Positions 46,741 through 59,300 of a stretch of 64,000 nucleotides of DNA are shown in pieces. Each line of letters starts with the position of its first letter. Position 1 is the first letter of the stretch. Under the pieces are notes generated by a model. It saw only the letters and a list, made by a program, of their open reading frames with translations. It ran no database searches and had not been told where the DNA came from. A program made the translations under genes and the position numbers. This DNA comes from Pratylenchus scribneri (Eukaryota > Nematoda > Chromadorea > Rhabditida > Pratylenchidae): positions 3,523,001 to 3,587,000 of the forward strand of contig JAQSEB010000033.1 of assembly GCA_030063045.1 (NCBI GenBank), read 5' to 3'.

Positions 46741-47011
46741 CAGCAGAATGAAACAAGAAACACAAAATCGAAAATACTGTATTGTATATTTTCCCACATT
46801 ATTCATATAAGATAATCATAATTTCATTTTCATTGATAATAAAATAAAAGATAAAACATAAAATCATAAAATTGAATAAAAATTTTTTAATAAAAGTCGC
46901 TGCCATTTTAATAAATGTTATTTATCCAAAATAAATTATTTTTGATTATTTTATTTATATTTTAAGCACTTTTGCCATTTATCTAAAATTTTTAGAAATA
47001 AATTGAAAAAA
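46741..47011. promoter_or_regulatory. Upstream region of RPRD1 with splice-leader-like acceptor
   Basis: AT-rich. It ends AAATTTTTAG at about 46995, followed by 17 nt to the ATG, the usual place of a spliced-leader acceptor in nematodes. Confidence 0.4.
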
Positions 47012-48999
47012 ATGAGTGGTATTTCGGAAACAACAATTCGTGAGCGACTCCAAAAAATCACAAACACTGCCCAATCCATCCAAACACTTTCAATTTGGAT
47101 TCTTCATCATCAGAAAAAGCATGCCGATTTAATTTTGGATATTTGGCTTAAGGTTTTTTCTCCAATTTTAAAGTTTTAATTAAACTAATAAAGGAAGTGA
47201 GGAACAATACGGACAATGAGCGATTGATTAATTTAATCTATTTGGCGAATGATGTGATCCAAAATGCACGGAAAAAGGCTCCATCCTTTATGAATGTTTT
47301 CTATGAGGTTCTTCAGCCTGCAGTCAGGTCCAAAATTGAAATAAATGATATTTTTAACTTGTTTTATTTTAAGTCACATCACAAATACAGTTGATAATTC
47401 GCACCGGAAGAAGTTGGAGCGAATTTTGGATGTTTGGAGAGAGCGACAAATCTACAAAAATGAGCAATTGGATGTGCTGTACCAGGCATTGGCCGAATCC
47501 TCCATTTCATCGCCAACAAACCTTAACTCGGATCCGGAGAGCCCAACCAACTACAGAGGATCGCCTTCATCATCAAGCCATGGGAAGCGGCCGAATTCGC
47601 CAATTACTTCACCGCAAACAGCCAAGGTATTTAATAAATAATCTTTTTTTACTAACTTTAAATATTTTATAGAAAATCAAAGAGGAAATTCAAGCATTTT
47701 CTGGGCTCAACCATAGCATGGTTTGTGTTTTATTGTTAGAATTTTGATACACTAGCGCGTTTAGGACCAGGTTTTTTTTCGTTCGAATTATTGTAAAAGC
47801 GAATATCTATTAAGTGCAATAAAAAATACCTTCCTCTGAGCGGGTTTAGCAACCCTAAACCAAGTTTTATCCAGCGCTTAAACCTACGGACTCCGGTATT
47901 GAAACCTAAGCCTACTGCCCTACTTTAATTGTGAAGGTCATAACTTTGTGCTTTTTGGGTTCTATGTGGAAGAATGGTATCCATATTCGGCCTTGGCCTG
48001 ATTTGGCCACAAAAAAACTAGATCCTAAATGCGCTAGTCTATCAAGGAACTGAAATATTTTTTATTTAAATTCTAATTTTTCAGGTGACAATTCTCAGAC
48101 GATTGGAAGATCCAGCATCGGCGGATGTGAAAATCAGGTTAATTTAATGGATAACATTAGCGAAAAAACAATTAAAATGGCGAAAAGATTATTCAATGGT
48201 TTGTTTTCATCCACAACTCTATATCCGATCGATTGATCTAGTTAAAACACGTTGATAGATTAATTTCATAATTTAATCAATAATTAAGGGTATCTATTAA
48301 ACCATCTAAACCATCTTACGGTTTTTGGTTCAAAACAAATTTTGAATTGATTAAACCGAAGCAAAACCAATATCAAACGATGCGTCTTGATGAGATTATA
48401 GATTAGATATATGGCTCGGTTTAGGACAAACCATTCAACGACTAAAACTTACATATTTTTTTTCACAATTTTAAACATTTTAATTAAGTTATGAATTGAT
48501 AATTTCTCCTCTTTTTTTAATAGACAACTTATCGCCGGCTATCCCGAGAATATTGCGAATCCTTCACTTCTCAAAAAAATCAAGAGCCGGGAGGAAGTGG
48601 ATGCGCTGGAGAACAAAATTTGCGAGGCCATTCCCATTGTGGACCAATATTGCAATCGATTGAAGGAGGAGCTGAAGGATCGACACAATTTGCAATACCA
48701 AATGATGGATTATGCAAAAGCATTGGAGCAGGCCAACGAGAGGAACAAAGAATTGGTGGATTCGATGCGCAAAAGGATTGCTCGATTGGACGCAGAGAAA
48801 AAAGAGGTAAAAAGGCAATGAAATTGGAAAATATTTATTTATTTTATTAAAGATGGCAAAACACATTGAGTCATTGCCAGGTAAAATTATTATTATTGTT
48901 CCCAAATTAATTCCATAAATAATTTTTTCAGATCTTTCTGAAATCGCTGGAACAACAACTCTGCCTCCACTTGGCGAACTTTTCACTTCAACCCGTTAA
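47012..48999 (+). CDS. RPRD1-type CID protein (RNA polymerase II CTD binding)
   Basis: Eight exons (47012-47152, 47194-47327, 47374-47626, 47673-47720, 48085-48137, 48524-48806, 48853-48880, 48932-48999) give 335 residues. The N-terminal CTD-interacting domain holds IQTLSIWILHHQKKHADLIL, RLINLIYLANDVIQNARKK and HRKKLERILDVWRERQIY. A Ser/Pro linker follows, then the RPRD coiled-coil region (VDALENKICEAIPIVDQYCN, ALEQANERNKELVDSMRKRI) and a short tail ending LGELFTSTR. Family members bind the phosphorylated Pol II tail and help its dephosphorylation at Ser5. Introns 4 and 5 carry small inverted-repeat elements. Confidence 0.9.
47750..48039. mobile_element. Tc1/mariner-like MITE in RPRD1 intron 4
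   Basis: The terminal inverted repeats are (TA)CACTAGCGCGTTTAGGA at the left and TCCTAAATGCGCTAGTC(TA) at the right. The near-match extends outward through TTGA/TCAA and inward through the AGTTTTTTT side. A TA at each border (47748-47749 and 48040-48041) fits a TA target duplication. There is no ORF. It contains a piece like the SINE family in reverse (AATACCTTCCTCTGAGCGG). Confidence 0.65.
48181..48450. mobile_element. AT-rich inverted-repeat element in RPRD1 intron 5
   Basis: The left end CGAAAAGATTATTCAATGGT TTGT and the right end ACAAACCATTCAACGACTAA are inverted relatives. The interior is rich in AAACC/GGTTT words. Related, more decayed pieces lie at about 4600-4730, 30840-30940, 51630-51740 and 52425-52530. 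Confidence 0.45.
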
Positions 49000-50218
49000 A
49001 TTGAATGTCACCAATGTTTTATATTTATTTCTTCCAACAATATTTTATTTTAAATGCATAAATGTTTTTTGAAGAACAATTTTTGTTTAATCACCATTTA
49101 ATTAACAAAGCTAGCATTTAAAAATGAATTTTTTAACCAACAGGGCTGCCAGAACATCCCCCCACGGGGGGCATTTGCCCCCTTTTTGAGATTTTGCCCC
49201 CTTTTTTGCCCCCCGAGCCGAGTTGCCCCCCAAATGCCCCCTTTTTAAAATTTTGTCTTTTTTTCCCTTTTTATTATTTTTTGGTCTAATTTTTCGCTGC
49301 GCGGCTAATTTTTGGTCTAATTTTTCGCTGCGCGGCTAATTTTTGGTCTAATTTTTCGCTGCGCGGCTAATTTTTGGTCTAATTTTTCGCTGCGCGGCTA
49401 ATTTTTTGGTCTAATTTTTCGCTGCGCTGCCATTATTGGCAAAAATTTTTGCATTTTTGGCACTTTTTAAAACTGCCCCCCAAAATGCCCCCTTTTTTAC
49501 AGAAAATGCCCCCAAATGCCCCCTTTTTTTTCACGAAATGCCCCCCAAACTGAAAAACCATCTGGCAGCCCTGTTAACCAATAGTCTTTTTTGCACTTTG
49601 AAAGAAAATTTGAAATTCCGCCAAATAAATCTTTCGCTTCGATAAAAAAAATTTTACTCGAGAATTTGAATTTGGAACTAATTGCCCTTTTTGAACTATT
49701 GAAAGAAACGAAGCTATATCATTCAAGAATGGGGATTCAGGTGTTCGCATGACCTCATTCGATTCAAAATAGTCAATTTAGCATAAAAAATTTTAATTTC
49801 AAAAACTTTAAAAAAACAAGTGGAAAGATATGACCAAAATCCCTTCCAAGTAATCCCAATGGCTCTTTTGAAGGAAGTCGAGCTAAATTAGATATAAATG
49901 TGAATTAGAGCTGCGCCAAACAACACTTCCGTTGATTTTATTAAAACATTCTCCCTCACACGATATTTTGCCCTAATTTTCCAAATGGAATGTCATTAAT
50001 TAAAATCAAATGAATGTTCCCTTTTTATTCTCTCAAAGGGAATAAGAAAATATTTTTTAAAACCTAAATCTTATTATTAAATTGATGGTAAAAACAAAAA
50101 AGTAAGCATTTTACATATTTATCAAAAACAAATCCAATAATGGGAAAGAAATATGAGTGATTTTGATTAAAAGACATATGCAGGGGAGGGAAAGGCATCA
50201 CAGCATTTTGTCATCTTC
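49000..50218. other. Convergent spacer between RPRD1 and eIF5B
   Basis: 3' flanks of both genes; AT-rich outside the hAT element at 49141-49573. No gene is seen. Confidence 0.4.
49141..49573. mobile_element. Non-autonomous hAT element 1
   Basis: The ends CAGGGCTGCCAGA and TCTGGCAGCCCTG are perfect 13-bp inverted repeats starting CAGGG, as in hAT transposons. The 8-bp TTAACCAA flanks it directly at 49133-49140 and 49574-49581. The interior has runs of C (TGCCCCC words, inverted between the two halves) and five tandem 31-bp units (about 49283-49430) containing TTTTTCGCTGCGCGGC. There is no transposase ORF. Confidence 0.9.
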
Positions 50219-53200
50219 TCATAAAATATTTAGCATTTTCTTCAGCTGAATCACCAATTGCCAGTCAGTTTTGGTCAAGTCGTCACGGAAATAATTCTTG
50301 CAAACATCAATCGATTCACGGCTTATCTGCAAAATTCAATCAATTTTTATTAAATAAATAAAAAATATTACTTTGCTGATCAACGCGTCCTCGTGAGTGA
50401 AATGCCTTCCGTAGAGTTTGGGTGCATCGCCGGTGGTGTTTTCAATTTTGACGCACACTTCGTCCCCGGCTTTTGCCAATTCCATTTGTTCATGGTTTCG
50501 CTCAATTGATGACACATTTCCCAGCAATATAATCTTAAATAAATTTATTTTTAAACCAACAAATTAAACATTTTAACCCCTTCTTTTGTTGCGGCCGCAA
50601 TCGGAGTGCCCTTCTTCAGCTGGCCAGATTCCACTGAAACACCGCAAACAATTGGATTCCTCGCATTGAAGACATGTTGAGGCAAAATGCGCAATTTGCA
50701 TGGGAAAATGGCCAAATGTTCGTTTTCTTGGCGTCGCTTCTGGGCCAATTCCTTCCTAAAATTCTATTAAAATTTAATGTTTAATTTTTGGGCAAAAAAC
50801 CTGTAATTCAAAAAGCTGTCTTCAAGGTGGTAAATTATGTTTGCCTGGAATATGCGCACTCCCTCTTTGTCGGCCAACAGCTGGACTTCTCGGTCAACGG
50901 GCACATCGAATGCGAGGATGCAGGCAAATTCGGAATTATGTTCAATCATTGCGGCCGCCTTTTGCACATCCTTTTTATGCACTGGGCCAATGTTCACGTT
51001 GGAATACTGAAAATATGAACCAGTGAATTAAAATTGATTAAAAAACCAACGGGAATTTTTTGTGTTTTGAGGAATTCGAGCAGCGCTTCCAAAGAGCCCA
51101 AAGTGCTCGCTTGCACATAAACACCCTCCGGCTTCTTTTTGATGGCCATCAGGGCATTTTTGAGTTGAGTTTCGGCATCTTCTCTTAAAAATTAAAAATT
51201 ATTTTAAAATTTTTGTAAAATTTACTTCAAAACTTCCAGCTCATCCTCGCGATGTGCCACAAAAAGAGGTAATCCGGCCACGGCTCTCTCCAAATTCTTC
51301 GCCAGCACTTTGACACCTTGAGCCCCGCTGATCTCCTTGTAATGTTCATAGTCGTTTTTTACTCGAATTTCTTTCAAAGGCTTTAAAAATAAATTAATTA
51401 AATTTGTTTTAATCATTTAAATTGACCTGTGGCATTAATAAATCGCGAATTGGCGTTGCAATTGGCCCATCGGAGCCGGTCAACACGATAATGTCATTCA
51501 CCCGCAAAGTGCCGTTGATCAAAATAACATCAATTGTGGTGCCCAATCCAGGCAGCGAGCGAACCTTAAATAATTTTGACAAACTAGATCTAAAATTTCA
51601 AAGGAATTTTTTAAAAAATTAAAAGTTTAAACCGTTGAGAAATCATTTTTTTTTGGTTTAAAACCACAATCCCTTTCGGTAAGCAATAAAAACCAAATTA
51701 AAACTATAATCAATCGATGAATCTAGTATCTAGGTATGTTCTCTAATTTTTTGAAAAACCCGGATTTAGCCGTAATTTTAAATTTAACCCAAGAAGAACA
51801 CAAGGGCTCTTCAGACAGATTAATCGATTTTTGTGGGCTTAAAACAAATCAATAAATAAAAAACCTCCATAACAATGCAATCCAATTCCTCCGAAAACGA
51901 AAGCCTCTGCGCATATCGATTTTGGCATTGCTCAACAATGTGGGCCATCAAATTCCCAATTCCATCGCCCAAAAATGCGGATGTCGGCACAACACTGTGG
52001 TACTCATCAAAATCCACATTTTTATTGGCCAAAGCAACATTCACACCCTAAAATTAAAATTAAATCCAATAATTTAATCTAATCTCCAAACCTGTTCCGA
52101 AAATTCGCCAACAATCTTTTCGAATCGTTCCCGGAATTCCAATTGTGTATTCGTTGGTTGTGCCTTCAAATGTTGCCAAATGTCCTTCCGCGGATTGGAT
52201 TCATAATTGTAGAGTCGGTCAACTTTGTTCAGTGCAACCACAAATGGAGTGCCCCTCTTCAGCAGCAATTTCAACGATTCAATTGTTTGCGGCTCCAATC
52301 CATGCATAATGTCCACAACGAGAATGGCAAAATCGCAAAGGGAAGAACCACGGGAGCGCATATTCCTTAAATAAATTATTCATTTATTAATAGTATTTAA
52401 TTTGCTGAAAAAATATTGCAAATGGCGAAATAGAGGTCAAGAGTTTGTTCTAAATCCCTAAACCATATATCGTATATACAATAACTGTTTAAACTATACG
52501 GTTTTTGGTACAAACCCATTTAAAATTGGTTAAACCCAAGCCGCTAATAAGCCGGTGGTTAAAATTTATTAAAAAAAATTATTTGCCGCCACCGGGTATC
52601 GAACCGTCGACCAATGTATTAATAACCTCGTTTAACCGACTGAGCTATTTTGACTTGATTTAGTCCAACCCAAAATATAAATCAAACTTAATGAGATCTT
52701 ATTGATTACAAGGTTTGGGCATGGGCCATGGGGGTCTAGTTATAAATTAAAATTTTTTCCCGTTGTTTTATGAAAAAACATTGAAATTCTTACGCAAAAC
52801 TTTCATGGCCGGGTGTGTCAATTATGAGGAAACCGGGAAGTTTCATCTCATCCGGTGCAAAATTTTTAACCATTTTACAGCGTTCCTTGATTGCCAATGC
52901 CGGCACCCGCGTTGCTCCAATTTGCTGCGTAATTCCGCCCGCTTCCCCTTCTTGCACATTGCTTCGACGAATCTACAAACGAAAATGACAATATTGAGTA
53001 ATGGATTTAGGGTGAGGTTTAAGATTTTTGTTTATTAGGGTTTATAAAGAATAACCGAAGTTAAAATTTGACTCGAATATCGAATGGAAAGCTTCCTGTT
53101 TTAATTTAGGTCTCGGGTTCGAAACCGCTCTGACTTAGAGGAAGGTATTTTTCTGGCTTGGTTTTAATTTTTATATATTCAAAAATATATTTCTAGACGA

Positions 53201-54464
53201 AATACGGTAATTAGAATAAAAAATATCCGACCAGTTACCAAATTAAACAATAAATTTGTTTATAAATGTCACCGTATCAAGCATTTTCGTTTTGCCCGTG
53301 TCCACATGACCCAATACGCAAATGACCGGCGAACGCAAATTCTCTTTTGTTCTGTTTGCTTCGGCCAATTCTTTTCGTTCCTAAAATTAATTTACTTATT
53401 CAAAAAATTTTTTGATTTACCGTCAGCCTGGCTCGGATCTTTGCAAACAATTCTTCCTTCGTTTCTTTGGAAATTGTGGGCACAGAGGACGCTGCATCGT
53501 CCGCCGAACTGCTTTCATCGCTCTCATCCTCATCACTGGATTCCTCTTCTTCGTCATCCGAAATATCCAATCTTGAGGGCGTCATGGAACTTTTGCGGTT
53601 GTTCACGTGCCATTGCCATTGATGATGCATTTGTGGTAGCTGACATTGAAATGGCCTCAACAATTGCTCGGCTCTTCTCCGGTAATTTCACATCGTCCAT
53701 TTCTTCCCAATTTTCAGCAACCTCTTCTTCTTCTTCATCCTCTTCATCTTGGTCCAAGTCATCTTCGACGGCTGGTATTTCTTCCGGTTTATTTTCTTGT
53801 TGAACAGCTTCTGGCCTAGTTTCAACTTTCTTCTCTGCTGGTTTTTTCTTCCCATAGAAAGGCTTTTTGGCTTTTGTTGCTTCATTGTCCTGTGCCAAAT
53901 TAGGGATAGCACCTGAAATTTTGAAAATTGTTTTTTAAAACTAAATCGCCAAAAACCTTGACTCTCCAATAGACGCAATGCCTTATTTCTGTCCTGTTTT
54001 TGCTTCTTCGTCAAATATGTTCCCTCCTTTTTCTGTTTGGCAATAAGCTCCTCCTTCCTCTTCTTTGCTTCTTCTTTCCTCTGTTGGGCCAGTCGTTCCT
54101 GCTCTTCCTTCTCGCGTTTTCAGCTGTTCTTGCCGTTTTTCCTCTTCTTCCTGCTGCCTTTTTGCTTCATTTTCCTTCTCCTCTTTTAGACGCAATAATT
54201 CTCTAATCAATTCTGCATTCTAAAATTAACAATTTAAGTAAAATTTTCTTACAACATTAGTGTTTAAACCTTGTTCTTCTTCTTCCCGTCCTTCTTGTCC
54301 CCATCCTTCTTCTCCTTTTCCTTCTTCTCTTTCTCTTTGTCCTTCTTCTTGTCCTTTTTCTTCTTTTTTGCTTTTTCATCTTTTCCATCCTTGTCATTAT
54401 TATCATCACCGCCAGCGCCACTGCCACCAACAACAACCATTTCTTCATCGGCTTGTTCCATCAT
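50219..54464 (-). CDS. Translation initiation factor eIF5B (IF2-type GTPase)
   Basis: The minus-strand exons cover the whole factor. Start [11 protein letters not shown] at 54464, then Lys/Glu-rich N-terminal repeats, [18 protein letters not shown], and an acidic linker. The GTPase domain has G1 [14 protein letters not shown], then [11 protein letters not shown]3 [17 protein letters not shown] and G4 [12 protein letters not shown]. Domain II ([19 protein letters not shown]), domain III ([17 protein letters not shown]) and domain IV ([18 protein letters not shown]) end with QLKKMLNIL at 50219. eIF5B joins the ribosomal subunits with GTP hydrolysis. Two one-base breaks in the N-terminal part (T runs at 54117-54120 and 53591-53594) need one base fewer each. 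The rest is intact, so assembly errors are likely. Confidence 0.92.
52566..52655 (-). repeat. tRNA-like SINE head in eIF5B intron
   Basis: On the minus strand, AATAGCTCAGTCGGTTAAAC (A box) is followed after 40 nt by GACGGTTCGATACCCGG (B box). Acceptor pairing and a normal anticodon arm are not seen, so it is not called a tRNA gene. Confidence 0.45.
53055..53225 (+). repeat. tRNA-derived SINE copy in eIF5B intron
   Basis: TTAGGTCTCGGGTTCGAAAC, then GAGGAAGGTATTTTTCTGGC, TTGGTTTTAATTTTTATA, and a tail TTTCTAGACGAAATACGGTA. It is one of the best matches to the family consensus and lies antisense to the gene. Confidence 0.7.
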
Positions 54465-56399
54465 TAATGAATGAATTAAATTAGCCAATTAATATCGTTG
54501 AAATTTATTTATCTTGCTGCAAGTTTAGGATTAATTTAATAATAATCAATCGAATAAAAAAAGGCAGATTAAATAAATTAAAATTTGCTGCTTCGTTAAG
54601 CTTTAAGCAAGCTAATTCGTTTTTAGGTTCAAAAGTAAAAAAATGTTGCGAAATGGGAAGTGTGGAAGTGGTTTTCGGGTTGCGTCGCTTTTGTTTGTTT
54701 TGTTGTTTCTTTATTCGTCTCGGTTCAACACTATTTTTAATCTTTTTATCTCTGTTCTACACTTACTCATCTTTGCCTTCTCTATCTCTCTCTGTAAAAT
54801 CTTTATTTTTTAAACAAAATGCCAAACTTTAAAATTTAGAATATTTAAATTTGTTGAATGGATCTTTCTACATGGAATTGAGAGAAATTTCGTTCGAGTG
54901 AAAATTGCCTTATTTACTTATTTTTTGAAGAAAATTCAGTAAAAATGCACTAATTTTCAAGCATATACACATTCCAACCCATAAAAGTACAAAACAGGGA
55001 TGGGTTCGGAATTCAAAAAAATCGGAATCGGAATTGGCCTCGGAATCGGAATTTAAATTTTTTTCGGAATCGGAACGGAATTCAAACACCGGAATTCCGG
55101 TATTCGGAATCGGAATTCGGAACTTTTCAAAAAAATTTTTAATCCATTATAAATTAGAAAAAATTCGAAGAAATAAAAATTAAAACAAAATTGATCCAGT
55201 GATTTGATGTTCAGTCAAAAAATATTTTGATTTAGGCTTAATTTTTAAAATAAAATTTATCAAACCAGAAAATGTGCAAGAAAAAGAAGAAAATTGAAGG
55301 TAAAAAGGAATTCGTTTCGAAAAATAAACCAAATTTTTGCTTAAAAGTAGCAAAGGGTCCCCCCTTTGCTTTTTTCGGAATTTTTCGGAATTCAACCACT
55401 TTTCGGAATCGGAATCGGAACGGAACTCAAACATCGGAATTCCGGCTTTCGGAATCGGAATTCGGAATTCCGAACCCATCCCTGGTACAAAAACATTAAT
55501 TTTTTTGTTTATTTCATGAAAATTTAAACAAATACAAGTTGGATCTTTATAAATTTTTAATGATTAAATTCGTAATAATATTATATTAAACTTTTGAGGA
55601 CTTTGATTGAGGGCAAACATATATTGACAGAAATTATATTCAAAAACTGGGAAAAATGTGTGAATTTCCAGCGAGAGGTTCTTTCTTGGTAATATGAGTG
55701 TATTATTAAAATTATACAAATATAAATGGACATTTCGGGATGTGGGCGATGGATGGATGGGATTGGTATTCATGAGCAATGATGGAAAAACATCCTATCT
55801 AGCGAATGAACAAATAATTTTTACCCAAGGGTGGGAATGATAAAATCTAGCAAATAGCCGTGTAAATTTGTTACTTAAACATGCTCATATTATTTAAGTC
55901 TATTTTTCGATAAATAAATGCACCACCAAGGAATTTGAGAATAAAAATAGATGATGGATTGGGCAGGGAGGATATCTTTTCAACCTAACTTCTGACAAAT
56001 TTCGCACATTTAATTGTTGCAGTAATAATATCTTGGTACCGGGGTTGAAAAGACAAGGAAGAGAATTTTTTTCTTATTTTATAGCATGCATGAAAATCAA
56101 ATACAATTTATGAAAGGAAAAAATGGTAATGGTATGGAAATTGTGAATCACACAAATGAAAGATCAAAAAGTTTGTGATGAAGACTAACATTTATTAATA
56201 ATATTTGAATATATATATTATCAAAATAAGTGATAAATAATAAAAAAATTAAAATAGAAATCATAAAACATACAAATCAAAGTGTGAAGAACTATGAAAA
56301 TAAAAAAATATATAAATATCGTGGCAATATATTTTGTGTCTTTGCGGTTTAGTCAAAAATAATGGGAGGAGTCTGGAGGAAATGAATGAATGAGGTGCC
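54465..56399. other. Spacer between CBP 3' end and eIF5B start
   Basis: AT-rich. It holds the eIF5B promoter side (54.5-54.9 kb), the hAT element at 54995-55484, and the long AT-rich 3' flank of CBP. No supported ORF. Confidence 0.45.
54995..55484. mobile_element. Non-autonomous hAT element 2
   Basis: The ends CAGGGATGGGTTCGGAATT and AATTCCGAACCCATCCCTG are perfect 19-bp inverted repeats. The target duplication GTACAAAA lies at 54987-54994 and 55485-55492. The subterminal regions are filled with CGGAATCGGAA words in both orientations. There is no transposase ORF. It is of a different subfamily from the element at 49.1 kb. Confidence 0.92.
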
Positions 56400-59300
56400 T
56401 TATGTGGGATTTCTTTGTGAAGGCGGTTGGGCTGGATGAGGAATTTGTTGTTGGTGCTGTTGCAGCCATTGATGTTGGGTCGGAGGAGAATTGAATTGCG
56501 CCGTCGCTCCATTCTGCTGTGATTGGGGCATCATTCCACCTGGATTACCATGGTAATGGGCGGCCGTTTGCTGCATAAATTGCTGTTGATGTTGTTGATG
56601 GGTTGGCGGCCTCATCTGTTGCTGTTGCATTCCCATTTCTGATGGGATGAAATCGCCATGCTATAATTGAATTTAATGATTAAATTAATTAATCTTTTGA
56701 ATAAATACCTTTTTGCTAAATTTGAAATAAGCATTTAAAAGATGAGGGACTTTCTTAAGTTCGCTGTAGATTTGTTCTCGTTCTTCAGGTGTTTTTGCTT
56801 CTTTAATCTTTTCCTGAATTAATGCGAGATCACTGTTGGTCTTCATCTGTTGATTTTGGCCCATTCTCCCTCCATATTGTTGATCTGGTTGCATGACGAC
56901 TATAATGCAAAGAAAATAATATTTTAAAAATTTAAAACTGCTTAAAAACCTCTCGATTGTTGTGGTTGTTGAAATCTTTGTTGATTTGGCTGCTGTGGCA
57001 CGAATTTATTTTGACTGCTCATTTGCTGTGGTGGAACACCGGTGGTGGCATATCCAAGTGGAGACATTCCTGGTTGATGATGTTGGTGTTGGGACGATGG
57101 GCCTTGGCCTGAACGGTAGGATGGAGGATTTATTTGTTGTTGCGACATCATTTGCTGTTGAGGGTGAATTTGTCCGGCCGAAGGTATCCTCTGAATTCCA
57201 TGCGGTCCCATTCCCTAATATTTAACATTTTAATTATTATTAATTTTCTGTTCACCAACCATTTGGACTTGTTGCATTTGTGGTGGTTGACTGACCATTG
57301 GGCCATATCCTCCAGCACCTTGTTGACTCGAGATCATTGTGGGTGAATTTATCATCTGATTTGCCATAGAATTTTCTATTAAAATAAAATATTTAGCAAA
57401 GAATAAATAATAAAAAATAATTACGATGCATGCCAACAGGTCCATTAATGCGCATTTGATAAGTATTCGGTGAAATCATCATCCCCGCTTGCTGGCTCAT
57501 TTGTTGCTGCATTTGTTGTGGGGCAGTAAATTGGGATTGATGAATGGGTGCTGGTGATTGGGGTGGCTGCGTCCAATTCGGTGGGATCGATGATGGACCC
57601 GGTGCTGGCTGTTGCGATGTGGATGGACCGCCCATCACAGCACCGCTCCCATTCATTGAAGTGCCTGCTTGCAGCTTCATCATTCGCCGTTGCATCATCC
57701 TTTCGGCTTGACGATTCTGTGAGCGTTTTTGTTCTTGCAATTTTTGCCTAATTTGAAGACAGAATGGGACCTAAAATAAAAAAAATACAAATTAAAGTTT
57801 TGGATTTAATTTATTCTCACTTGGCATTTGGCATGTGTACAATGTTTGGCATGGTAGCAGCACAATGCAATCAATTGTTTGCAAACTTGGCAATTTGCAC
57901 CGGCAGCCTGTCTTCGTTTGCATTCTCTCGTGTGTTGGATAACCTTCTTCATTTTGCTGCAAGTGCCTCGGCGACAATTTGCATCACGACAAGTGCAAGC
58001 ATGGACCAGTGAATTGATGCATCGTTTTACGGAATCGTTTCGGGATGCCGCTGTTGCATCATCGGATTTTTGCTCATCCAGCGATAGTTTTTCCATATCA
58101 TGTGAATGAGGATTCTTCGCTTTGCATGCTTCGCACAGATCATAGTCCTATAATAAGTTAAACCTATTCTCTTTTGATTTTTTGTCGGGAGAATTAATAC
58201 TCTTCTTGAATGAAGGCTTTCCAAAAATATGGTTAATAAATGTCAAATTCTCAAAATACATAGCACTAGAAATAGAAACGTAAATTAAGGGTAGACAAAT
58301 TCGTTGTTTATTTAGAGCCGATTTGAGAAGGGGGGGGGGGGGGTATTTGGGCCAATAACTAAGGTTCGATCCGACCACAACCAAATATTTTTTGGCTGAA
58401 TAAAAAAAGTTATGGGGGTGGAAAATTTTGAGTTAATATTAAAAATTAAAATATTTTTTATCAATCGGTGGTGAACTTACTTCACAAGTGCCGCAATGGT
58501 ATTGGGCCGGTTGTTCGCACATATTGCATGTGTATGCCGGCAATGCTTTATCCTGTTCTTGGGTATGCAATGTGTAGCAGAAATTCAGGGTTGACCATTT
58601 GGACCGCCTCAGCTGGCTGTATTCCCAATGTTCTTCGCGCGATTTGCCAAGGAAATTGTCGCGAGTGTCCATCAGTTCGCAACTGATCAGCGGATCCGGG
58701 TCTTCAATTTTCGGTTTCTGCCTGATCACAATTTGCTCGTCTTGTGGTGAAAACAATTTGATGGTGAAGAACACGTCCCGATGTTTTTCCAGTTGTTGAA
58801 AGAGCCGATCCACAACCGGATTGCCAGTGCTCAGTCCGCCCTTCTTTTTGTTATTTTGTGCTGATTTCTTCAGGTTGTTTTTCTTCTTGCTGCTGCTCGA
58901 TTTTTGTTGCTTTTTGACTGGCATCCCATCGTCCGTTTGAAATGTGTCATCGTCGGAAATGTTGGATGACTCCTCTTGTTGCTTCCGTTTGTCAATTTCC
59001 TCATCCTTTTCAGCACTCACAATGCATTCGTCTATTATTCGAGGCCAATAGTCCCCTTCGAAATAGGGCAGCTTCATTGGCGTGTCCAATCCGTCGTCTT
59101 TTGCCTTAAATAAAGTGACTATGAATTGCTTTTATGTGAAAACAGATGAGGATTATTCAAAATGATGGGTATTTAAAATCTTTTCGAAAAATTAAATATT
59201 CTTTTTGGCTATTTTTTTTCGGTGTTTTTTTTTTGCAATTTAAATATTTTCCTTATTCAAATATTCTTCGATTGACTGGACACTGGACTGACCTGATTGA

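Noticed and set aside
45632..46765. ORFs up to 377 codons on both strands
   Set aside because: They are the 39-bp satellite read in multiples of three; unit periodicity explains them fully.
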